Part shown: positions 57,997-64,000 of the stretch, in pieces
How positions within the stretch are numbered: position 1 is the first letter of the stretch
How the letters are laid out: each line of letters begins with the position of its first letter
Assembly: GCF_900106695.1 (NCBI RefSeq)
Contig: NZ_FNMZ01000004.1
Coordinates: forward strand, 186,001 to 250,000
DNA length: 64,000 nt
Direction of reading: 5' to 3'
Origin: Albimonas donghaensis
Lineage (GTDB): Bacteria; Pseudomonadota; Alphaproteobacteria; Rhodobacterales; Rhodobacteraceae
The notes under the pieces: model-generated
Databases searched by the model: none
What the model was told of the DNA's origin: nothing
The model's input: only the letters and a program-made list of their open reading frames with translations
Program-made: the position numbers and the translations under genes

Positions 57997-59046
57997 TCAG
58001 GCCGGCGCGGGCGGCGCCTCGGGCGCCGGGCCGGGGTCGGGGGCGGGAGCGGGCGCAGGGACGGGCGCGGGCGCCCGCAGCCAGCGATGCACGAAGGCCA
58101 GCTTCTCGCGCGCCGGTTCGGGCAGCACGAACGGATAGAGATCCGGCTGCCCCATCGCCCGGTTGACGTGGTTGAGCGCGAGGCCCAGCGCGCAGGCCCG
58201 CTCGATCAGCGCCGCGGCGTCGGTTTCGGCATAGGCGTCGTAGCCGGCCGGCAGATCGGGCGAGGACAGGCCCGCCGCCTCGAAACTGTCGGCGATGTCG
58301 GTCAGGTGCAGCAGATGCGCCGTGCTCTCCGCCCAGTCCTCATGCGCGTGGCAGGACGCGTATTCCGACACGAAGCGCGTCTGCCAGTCGGCGGGCGGGC
58401 CCTCGGCGTAGTGCCGCTCCAGCGCCGCGCCGTAATCCTCCCGCTCATCCCCGATCAGCGCCCGGAAGCCGTCGGCGAATTCCGGGGTCTGCACCAGCCG
58501 CATCTGCAGGAAATGCGCGAGCTCGTGGCGGAAATGGCCCTGGAGGGTGCGGAACGCCTCGCCCAGGTCTTCGCGCCGCTTCACCCGCTCGGCCGGATCG
58601 GCCTCCGCGAGATTGATGGTCACCAGCCCGTCGGCATGGCCCATGATGACGTCGGCGGGGCCGTGGCGGGTCTCCTCGGCCAGCAGGTGGAAGGACGGGC
58701 GCGGGCCGGGGTCTTCGGGCCCGAACCAGCCCCAGCGGGCGAGGTTGGTCAGCACCCAGCGCTTGGCGGCCTCGGCCTCGGCCCATTGCTCGGCGGCTTC
58801 GGGGACCACCGGGTCCGGGGCCACATCGGTCATCATGCACGACCGGCAATAGGCGCCCGGCCCGTCGGAATCGGCGCGCCAGTTGCAGCGGATCACCGTG
58901 CGGTTGGCGCAGGGCCGCGCCTCCGCATCCGCCAGCGCGACGAAGGCGGCGGCGTCCGGGTCGAAGGCGACCTCGGCCCCGCAGCTGCAGGCGAGGTTGC
59001 GGAAGTAAACGGTCGTCCCGCAGGCGGGGCAGGCGAACAGGCGCAT
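57997..59046 (-). CDS. Zinc-ribbon putative zinc metallopeptidase
   Basis: A 349-residue protein. The N-terminal zinc ribbon has CPACG (Cys6, Cys9) and CSCG (Cys20, Cys22), with further cysteines near 46, 54, 67 and 70. The catalytic site is HELAH (residues 174-178) in GHFRHELAHFLQM, followed by acidic EDYGAAL and EDWAESTAHL as third-ligand candidates. This combination matches the zinc-ribbon_6/Peptidase_Mx-type proteins, whose role is unknown. The last 25 residues are a Pro-Ala tail (APAPAPDPG). The start at 59044-59046 has GGAGAG. Confidence 0.85.
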   Translation of the reverse strand: MRLFACPACGTTVYFRNLACSCGAEVAFDPDAAAFVALADAEARPCANRTVIRCNWRADSDGPGAYCRSCMMTDVAPDPVVPEAAEQWAEAEAAKRWVLTNLARWGWFGPEDPGPRPSFHLLAEETRHGPADVIMGHADGLVTINLAEADPAERVKRREDLGEAFRTLQGHFRHELAHFLQMRLVQTPEFADGFRALIGDEREDYGAALERHYAEGPPADWQTRFVSEYASCHAHEDWAESTAHLLHLTDIADSFEAAGLSSPDLPAGYDAYAETDAAALIERACALGLALNHVNRAMGQPDLYPFVLPEPAREKLAFVHRWLRAPAPVPAPAPAPDPGPAPEAPPAPA

Positions 59047-59067
59047 CTGGCTCTCCGTGTCGCCGCG

Positions 59068-59098
59068 GCCCGGGACCGGCCTGGCGGCGGTCCCGGGC
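59068..59098 (-). terminator. Hairpin between the GST gene and the metallopeptidase gene
   Basis: GCCCGGGACCG (59068-59078) and CGGTCCCGGGC (59088-59098) form a perfect 11-bp stem with a 9-nt loop. It probably terminates GST transcription or separates the two minus-strand genes; no U tract. Confidence 0.5.
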
Positions 59099-59161
59099 TC
59101 GGGGCATGAGGTCGGTCGGGCCTGGCCGGGGTCGCGCCGCGGGGTCGCGAGCGCCCTTCCG

Positions 59162-59797
59162 TCAGGCGGAAACGGGGTCGAGCCCCTCGGCCTCCAGCGC
59201 CGCGCGCACCGGGGCCCGGGTCTCCATCCGGGCGCGGTGGGCGGCGACTTTCGGGAAGTCGGCGGGGTCGAGCGAGTCGCCCTCCATCCAACGGGCGACG
59301 GTGTAGAGATAGGGGTCCGCGAGCGAATATCCATCGCCCATCGCCCAGGGCCCGTCGCGGAGGCATTCGTCCTCCACATGGCGGAAGGCGGCGCCGACGG
59401 TCTCGGGCGTCTTGCGGCGCATGTCCTCGTGGGAGGAGGGGTCGTCGGCCCAGCGGGAGCCGCGGAACTTGTGGGCATGGGCGACATGGAGCGTGGCGCA
59501 GAGGAAGGCGACGAGGCTGTCCATGCGCGCCCGGGTCCAGGGATCGGCGGGGAGAAGGCCGGCCTCGGGGTGGGTGGCTGCGACATAGCCGAGGATCGCC
59601 GGGGTTTCGGTCAGCACGCCGTGGTCGGTGACCAGCGCCGGCACCCGGCCCTTGGGGTTGATGGCGAGATAGTCGGGGCCGCGCTGCTGGGAGGACTTGA
59701 AGTCCACCCGCGCCAGTTCGAAGGCCGCGCCGGCGTCGCGCAAGGCGATGTGGGAGGCGAGCGAGCAGGCGCCGGGCGAGGAATAGAGGGTGAGCAT
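59162..59797 (-). CDS. Glutathione S-transferase
   Basis: A 211-residue GST. The thioredoxin-fold N-domain starts MLTLYSSPGACSLASHIALR, like beta-class GSTs with a GACS motif. INPKGRVPALV and LTETPAILGYVA form the glutathione gamma-Glu site, and the helical C-domain has the capping-box GYSLADPYLY. GGAG precedes the ATG at 59795-59797. It faces the TagI-like gene divergently. Substrate unknown. Confidence 0.92.
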   Translation of the reverse strand: MLTLYSSPGACSLASHIALRDAGAAFELARVDFKSSQQRGPDYLAINPKGRVPALVTDHGVLTETPAILGYVAATHPEAGLLPADPWTRARMDSLVAFLCATLHVAHAHKFRGSRWADDPSSHEDMRRKTPETVGAAFRHVEDECLRDGPWAMGDGYSLADPYLYTVARWMEGDSLDPADFPKVAAHRARMETRAPVRAALEAEGLDPVSA

Positions 59798-60099
59798 GGC
59801 GGGGCTCCGGGCTGGATGCGCGCGGCGGCGCCGGGAAGGGAGCCGCAGAACCGCACGGGGCGCGGGCGGCGTCAAGCGGGGGCGATCTGGGGCGCGGGCG
59901 GCGGCATGGCGGCGCGGGCGGGCGGAGCGCCATGCCCGCCCGCGGCTCCCCCGCAGCCGAGGACACGGGCGCGGGCTGTCGATGCCCCGGCGCCGGCGCG
60001 AGCGGTTAGCTTGCGCGCGGCTTTACGCAGCGGCCGCTGGCGCGGATAGTCATGCCGCCCGTCCCCTGCCCGCGCCCGCCCCTCGCCCCCGGAGCCCCC
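59798..60099. other. Divergent region between the GST and TagI-like genes
   Basis: This 302-nt stretch is G/C-rich. The least GC-rich part (60002-60052, with GGTTAGCTTGCG and GGATAGTCATG) may hold the plus-strand promoter, but no -35/-10 pair stands out. No hairpin or gene was recognised. Confidence 0.45.
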
Positions 60100-60774
60100 A
60101 TGCCCGCATTCGCCCCCATCTGGGACCTCGCCGCCGCGCGCCACGGCGGAGACGCGGCGCTCGAAGCCCTGCTCGACCGCCCTGCGACGCCCGAGGCGCT
60201 GCGCGCCGTGTCCGACGCCGAGTGGCTGGGCGACATGACCCGCCGCGTGTTCTCCGCCGGCTTCAGCCAGAAGGTCGTCGCCGCCAGGTGGTCCGCCTTC
60301 GAGGCGGCGTTCGAGGGCTTCGACCCCGGCCGCTGCGCCATGCTGGACGAGGACGCGCTGGACCGGCTCGCCTCGGATCCCGGGCTGATCCGCAACCGGG
60401 CCAAGATCGCCTCGGTGCGCGAGAACGCGGCCTTCCTGCGGGCGCTGGCCGAGACGCATGGCAAGCCCGCCGGCCATGTCTTCGCCGACTGGCCGGCCGA
60501 GGACCATGTGGGCCTGCTGGCGCTGCTGAAGACCGAGGGGACGCGGCTGGGCGGGATCACCGGCGCCTATCTGCTGCGCGGGCGCGGGGTGGACGGGTTC
60601 ATCCTGACCCCGGATGTGGTGATGGCGCTGAACCGGGAGGGCGTGATCTCCGGCGCCGGCGTCTCGAAATCCGCGATGCGGGCGCTGCAGGCGGCCTTCG
60701 ACGGCTGGCGGGCGGAGACCCGGCGGCCGATGATGCAGCTCAGCCGGGTGCTGGCGCTGTCGGTCGGGGCCTGA
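60100..60774 (+). CDS. DNA-3-methyladenine glycosylase I (TagI)-like protein
   Basis: A 224-residue protein with the helix-hairpin-helix glycosylase fold of TagI. The FSAGFSQKVVAARWSAFEAAF segment parallels the TagI EAGLSW-type region, and LASDPGLIRNRAKIASVRENA parallels VQDAGIIRHRGKI of E. coli Tag. It lacks the N-terminal CxWx..HDxEWG start of true TagI, and Cys/His zinc ligands are not visible. It is therefore a diverged member, and base-excision activity is not certain. I chose the ATG at 60100 with GGAG upstream. Confidence 0.75.
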   Translation: MPAFAPIWDLAAARHGGDAALEALLDRPATPEALRAVSDAEWLGDMTRRVFSAGFSQKVVAARWSAFEAAFEGFDPGRCAMLDEDALDRLASDPGLIRNRAKIASVRENAAFLRALAETHGKPAGHVFADWPAEDHVGLLALLKTEGTRLGGITGAYLLRGRGVDGFILTPDVVMALNREGVISGAGVSKSAMRALQAAFDGWRAETRRPMMQLSRVLALSVGA

Positions 60775-60804
60775 GCCGGGGCGACGCGCCGCCGGGCCGG
60801 CCTG

Positions 60805-61248
60805 TCAGACCGCGCTGAACGTCGCCGAGGCCCGCGCCACCACCCGGTCCCCCGCCATGACCAGCGCATCGACGAAGCCCAGACGGCGCCCCGCGCGGAT
60901 CACGCGGGGCCGGACCTCCAGCCATTCGCCGAGCTGGCCGGAGGCGACGTAGTCCAGCGACAGCGACACGGTGACGGCCCGCGCCGGCGCCGGCGCCTCG
61001 CCGTCGTCCGCCGCCGCTCTCGCGCCCAGCGCGCGGCCATAGCTCAGCCCCATGGCGTTGTCCGCCAGCGCCGCGATCACCCCGCCATGGGCGAACCCGC
61101 GGGAATTGCAGTGCGCCTCGCGCAGCCGGAGGCCGAGCCGCACCGCCTCCGGCTCGACGCAGGAGAAGAGCGGCTCCCACGGGTCGGTGACGGGGCTCTT
61201 GCGGAAATGGGGGGCGAAGCCTTTCGGGGGGAGCGGGTCGGGCGTCAT
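60805..61248 (-). CDS. PaaI-type hotdog thioesterase
   Basis: A 147-residue hotdog-fold acyl-CoA thioesterase. The signature is NSRGFAHGGVIAALADNAMGLSYG, with the HGG turn of the PaaI/4HBT family, and VSLSLDYVASGQLGEWLEVR on the central strand. AGGAGA precedes the ATG at 61246-61248. It may clear CoA esters. It diverges from the SCO-like gene; the 212-nt gap has an inverted repeat CTGACA/TGTCAG (61288-61293 and 61309-61314). Confidence 0.88.
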   Translation of the reverse strand: MTPDPLPPKGFAPHFRKSPVTDPWEPLFSCVEPEAVRLGLRLREAHCNSRGFAHGGVIAALADNAMGLSYGRALGARAAADDGEAPAPARAVTVSLSLDYVASGQLGEWLEVRPRVIRAGRRLGFVDALVMAGDRVVARASATFSAV

Positions 61249-61460
61249 GCGGGGATCTCCTGGCGGGCGGGTGGGGAGCAACGAATCCTGACACATGTCC
61301 GCCTGAGATGTCAGAAAATTGACCCTGCGTCGACGGCGGCGCAGGCGGGACGCCGGGGCGGGCGTGAGGGCGTGAGGGCGTGAGGCGGCGGCGCTTCCCA
61401 GCCGGCCCGGCTTGTGCGAGTCTCGTCACCGAAGCCTTCGACTTGCCGGATGGACCCGCC

Positions 61461-62210
61461 ATGCCCTTCGCCCGCCCCTGCCCGCCGCCGCGGCGCTCCG
61501 GCCGCGCCGCCATCGCGCGCGCGGGTCGGCTGGCCTTGTCCCTGACGCTGGCGCTGGCCGGCGCGGCCCTGTCCCCGGCGCTGGCCGCGAGCCCCCGGCC
61601 CGCGCCCCCCGCGGAGGCCCCCCGCTTCACCGCCGCCGAGGCCGCCGCGCAGCGCGACGCCCTGCGCGCCCGGGGCGAGGCCAGCCTCGCCGAAGCCCGC
61701 GCCGATCTGCCCGCCGACGCGCCGCCCCCGCCCGCCATGGCCCCCGATTTCCTCCTGACGAACCAGACCGGGGCCCCGGTCGGGCGCGACGCGCTCGCGG
61801 GTCGGCCCTGGCTGCTGTTCTTCGGCTATATCGTGGACCAGAGCCTGTGTTCGGCCTCCCTGCCCCGGATCGCGGGGGCGGTGAACATCCTGGAGGATGC
61901 GGGCGTCGAGGTGACGCCGGTCATCGCGTCCATCGACCCCGCCCAGGACCGTCCCGGCCCCATGGGCCCGGCGCTCGCGCGGTGGCACTCCCGCATGGAG
62001 GGGCTGACCGGAGAGGCCGAGGCGCTGGCGGACCTGCGCCGCGCCTTCGGGGTGGAGCTGGAGCAGGTCGGCGTGCTGCCCGACGGCGCCCCGATCTGGA
62101 TCCATGGCGGGCTGCTCTACCTGGTCGGGGCCGATGGCAGGGTGCTCGCCGCCCTGCCCCCGCTGATGGAACCGCGCAGGTTGGCGGAGGTGGTGGCCCA
62201 CCTGCTCTGA
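61461..62210 (+). CDS. SCO1/SenC-like protein lacking the first copper cysteine
   Basis: A 249-residue exported protein of the SCO1/SenC thioredoxin fold, with a hydrophobic N-terminal segment (AGRLALSLTLALAGAALSPALA) as signal peptide or anchor. The redox/copper motif, normally C-x-x-x-C in GYTHCPDVCP, reads GYIVDQSLCSASL: Asp126 replaces the first Cys while Cys130 is kept. The copper His is retained as His215 in IWIHGGLLYL. Normal SCO proteins deliver Cu to cytochrome c oxidase; this one may bind copper differently or have another role. The start was chosen to leave a usable signal peptide; no strong ribosome-binding site. Confidence 0.82.
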   Translation: MPFARPCPPPRRSGRAAIARAGRLALSLTLALAGAALSPALAASPRPAPPAEAPRFTAAEAAAQRDALRARGEASLAEARADLPADAPPPPAMAPDFLLTNQTGAPVGRDALAGRPWLLFFGYIVDQSLCSASLPRIAGAVNILEDAGVEVTPVIASIDPAQDRPGPMGPALARWHSRMEGLTGEAEALADLRRAFGVELEQVGVLPDGAPIWIHGGLLYLVGADGRVLAALPPLMEPRRLAEVVAHLL

Positions 62211-62314
62211 TCCGGCCATGATCGAGGTCAAGGCGGGCGCCGCCGGGCGCCGCGAAACTGATCCGGCCGGACCCGGACGCGCCGATCCGGGAGGGGCCGA
62301 AGGAGAAACGCCCG

Positions 62315-63250
62315 ATGACCGAAACCGAGCCCCCCGCGCCCTCTTCCACCTCCCCCTCTTTCACGCCCCCCTCTTCGACGCCCCCCGCGCCCGCGCCGTC
62401 CGCGCTCACGCCGCCCGGCGCCCGCGCGCCGACCGGCATGCGGCCCATGCCCCGGGTCCGGCGGATCGGCTTCGACGACCTCGCCTTCGCCCTGCGCGCC
62501 GGCGTCGCGGACTTCCGCCGCGCCCCGCAATTCGGCCTGTTCTTCGGCGGCATCTACGCGGCCGGCGGCTGGCTGTTCTACTGGCTGCTGGCGGTGGTCG
62601 AGGCCCCGTGGCTGATCCTGCCCATCGCGCTGGCCTTCCCGCTGGTCGGACCCTTCGTGGCGGTGGGGCTCTACGACGTCTCCCGCCGGCTGTCCCGCGG
62701 CGAACGGCTGAGCTGGAGCGCGGTGCTCGGCGTGGTGTTCGAACAGCGGCGGCGCGAGCTCGGCTGGATGGCCTTCGTCGTGCTCTTCATCTGCTTCGTG
62801 TGGTTCTACCAGGTGCGCACCCTGACCGTGCTGTTCCTGCAGAACATGAGCTTTTCGAGCGTCGAGGGCTTCCTGACCGTCGTGCTGACCACCACCAGCG
62901 GGCTCGCCTACCTGGCGGTGGGCACGGGGGTCGGCGGGTTCCTGGCGCTGACGCTGTTCTCCACCACCGTGGTCGCCATCCCGCTGCTGCTGGAGCGGGA
63001 CCGGGATTTCATCACCGCCATGATCACCTCGATCAAGGCGGTGACCGCCAACCCCGTCCCCATGCTGGTCTGGGCGGCGGCGGTGACCGCGACCATGATG
63101 ATCTCGATTCTCGCGGGGTTCCTGGGGTTGCTGGTGGCGCTGCCGATCCTCGGCCACGCCACCTGGCATCTCTACGGCCGGCTGGTGGAGCCGGAGCCGG
63201 CGCCGGAGACTGAGACTGAGACTGAGACTGAGGCCGGCGCGGCGCCCTGA
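62315..63250 (+). CDS. DUF2189 membrane protein
   Basis: A 311-residue integral membrane protein. A Pro/Ser/Thr-rich cytoplasmic N-terminus (residues 1-45) is followed by VRRIGFDDLAFALRAGVADF and about six hydrophobic segments of the DUF2189 family, including GLFFGGIYAAGGWLFYWLL and MMISILAGFLGLLVALPILG, then HATWHLYGRLVEPE, the usual family end. The C-terminus has a (TE)4 tail encoded by a 6-bp repeat. Function unknown; such genes are often near cytochrome oxidase genes, as with the SCO-like neighbour here. AAGGAG precedes the ATG. Confidence 0.86.
   Translation: MTETEPPAPSSTSPSFTPPSSTPPAPAPSALTPPGARAPTGMRPMPRVRRIGFDDLAFALRAGVADFRRAPQFGLFFGGIYAAGGWLFYWLLAVVEAPWLILPIALAFPLVGPFVAVGLYDVSRRLSRGERLSWSAVLGVVFEQRRRELGWMAFVVLFICFVWFYQVRTLTVLFLQNMSFSSVEGFLTVVLTTTSGLAYLAVGTGVGGFLALTLFSTTVVAIPLLLERDRDFITAMITSIKAVTANPVPMLVWAAAVTATMMISILAGFLGLLVALPILGHATWHLYGRLVEPEPAPETETETETEAGAAP
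63206..63229 (+). repeat. 6-bp tandem repeat in the DUF2189 gene
   Basis: GAGACT is repeated four times without interruption and encodes the ETETETET tail. The unit length is a multiple of three, so copy-number change would not shift the frame. Confidence 0.85.
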
Positions 63251-63262
63251 CCGCGCCGCGCC

Positions 63263-64000
63263 TCAGCCCCGCAGACAGGGGGCGATGAGGGCGCGGGTGG
63301 CGTCGTCGCAGAAGGCGGCGTCGAGGCTGGCCCGGGCGATGGCGCGGAACTCGGCCTCGTCCCAGCCGAAGGCCGAGGACAGGCCCGCATATTCCCGCGT
63401 CATGTCGGTGCGGAAAAAGGGCGGGTCGTCGGTGGACACGCCGACCGACACCCCCGCCTCGCGCAGGCGGGCGATGGGGTGGTCGGCCCAGTCCTCGTAG
63501 ACCTCCAGCGCCAGGTTGGAGCCGGGACAGGTCGCCAGATGCACGCCCCGATCCGCCAGCCGGGCGACGAGCCGCGGATCCTCGATCGCCCGCACGCCAT
63601 GATCGACCCGGTCGAGATGCAGCGCGTCGAGCGCCTGGGCCACGCTTTCGGGCCCGCCGAATTCGCCCGCATGGGCGGTGAGGCCCAGCCCCGCCTCCCG
63701 CGCGATGGCGTAGGCGGGGGCGAAATCGGCCGGTGCGTGCATCCGCTCGTCCCCCGCGAGGCCCAGCCCCACGATCCGCGGATGCCCGGCGCCGACGGCG
63801 AGCCTGGCCGCCGCCACCGCGCGCTCCGGCCCCAGGCCGCGGATGCAGGTGGGGATGAAGCGGGCGACGATGCCGGTCGCGGCTTCCGCCGCCGCGGCGC
63901 CCTCGGAGATGGCGGCGAGATATTCCGCCCAGCGCCCGGCGTCGCCCTCGGCCACATGGTCCGAGGAGATCGCCAGTTCGGCGTAGAGCACGCCATGCGC
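63263..64000 (-). CDS. Adenosine deaminase-family protein, 3' part
   Basis: The last 245 or so codons; the start lies beyond the right edge (the frame is open through 64000, reading AHGVLYAEL at the edge). It has the adenosine/adenine deaminase signatures LTAHAGEFGGPESV (HAGE, catalytic Glu), LDRVDHGVRA, and STDDPPFFRTDMTREY (catalytic and zinc aspartates). It removes the 6-amino group of adenosine or adenine. The N-terminal HxH zinc motif is outside the window. Adenosine versus adenine deaminase cannot be decided from the visible part. Confidence 0.88.
   Translation of the reverse strand, partial: AHGVLYAELAISSDHVAEGDAGRWAEYLAAISEGAAAAEAATGIVARFIPTCIRGLGPERAVAAARLAVGAGHPRIVGLGLAGDERMHAPADFAPAYAIAREAGLGLTAHAGEFGGPESVAQALDALHLDRVDHGVRAIEDPRLVARLADRGVHLATCPGSNLALEVYEDWADHPIARLREAGVSVGVSTDDPPFFRTDMTREYAGLSSAFGWDEAEFRAIARASLDAAFCDDATRALIAPCLRG

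Noticed and set aside
63206-63229. Phase-variable repeat
   Set aside because: The 6-bp unit keeps the reading frame, so copy-number change would not switch the gene off.
1-64000. CRISPR arrays, tRNA/rRNA genes, insertion sequences, prophage genes
   Set aside because: No regularly spaced repeats, tRNA-like GTTCRA motif with cloverleaf, transposase or integrase-like protein were found by reading.

Overview
The window is a very GC-rich (by eye about 70% or more) bacterial chromosome segment with tightly packed genes and many 4-nt ATGA overlaps. No rRNA, tRNA, CRISPR array, transposase or phage gene was seen. Two complete TRAP transporters, many acyl-CoA and biotin-dependent carboxylase genes, an AtuA-family protein, HyuA/HyuB, an Mrp-type ATPase and a DUF2189 membrane protein suggest an alphaproteobacterium, probably Rhodobacterales/Paracoccaceae-like. 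That placement is inference, since there is no marker gene for taxonomy.

Region 1 (about 1-29.7 kb) is a dense acyl-CoA catabolic island. A minus-strand operon runs from 12.25 kb down to 1.2 kb: TRAP dctP-dctQ-dctM, a single-chain biotin carboxylase/BCCP/carboxyltransferase fusion, an acyl-CoA ligase, a TetR regulator, a 74-residue biotin carrier and a separate carboxyltransferase. A GntR/FCD regulator and the 5' part of a phosphotransferase follow, and an AraC regulator diverges from dctP. Next come a two-subunit methylcrotonyl/geranyl-CoA-type carboxylase, a tandem DUF1428 protein divergent from a MarR regulator, a minus operon (acyl-CoA dehydrogenase, acyl-CoA ligase, crotonase), and a plus operon (acyl-CoA ligase, AtuA-like, crotonase, nitronate-monooxygenase-like flavoprotein, TIGR03084/DinB-type protein). 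The set fits uptake of a carboxylate, activation to a CoA thioester, dehydrogenation, biotin-dependent carboxylation and hydration. It resembles the acyclic-terpene/leucine (Atu/Liu) logic, but the substrate is unknown.

Region 2 (about 30-44 kb) is transport and cyclic-amide-type metabolism. It holds a peptide/opine-type ABC importer (binding protein and two permeases, no ATPase), a minus-strand group (degenerate BLUF-like protein, PuuE-like polysaccharide deacetylase-family protein, Asp/Glu/hydantoin racemase-family protein, SDR), a second full TRAP transporter, and hydantoinase/oxoprolinase subunits HyuA and HyuB. A ureide-, hydantoin- or oxoproline-like substrate is plausible.

Region 3 (about 44-49.2 kb) is a TetR-regulated tripartite-type RND efflux operon (adaptor lipoprotein and inner-membrane pump, no outer-membrane channel), closed by a very strong terminator hairpin.

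Region 4 (about 49.4-64 kb) is mostly housekeeping: an MBL-fold hydrolase, RecQ with two HRDC-like domains, a fatty-acid hydroxylase, exonuclease III, Mrp ATPase, an MmcQ/YjbR protein, a transglutaminase-like protein, a zinc metallopeptidase, a GST, a TagI-like glycosylase, a hotdog thioesterase, a SCO-like protein, a DUF2189 membrane protein and the 3' part of adenosine deaminase. Several members lack canonical catalytic or metal-binding residues (BLUF-like, SCO-like, transglutaminase-like, TagI-like).
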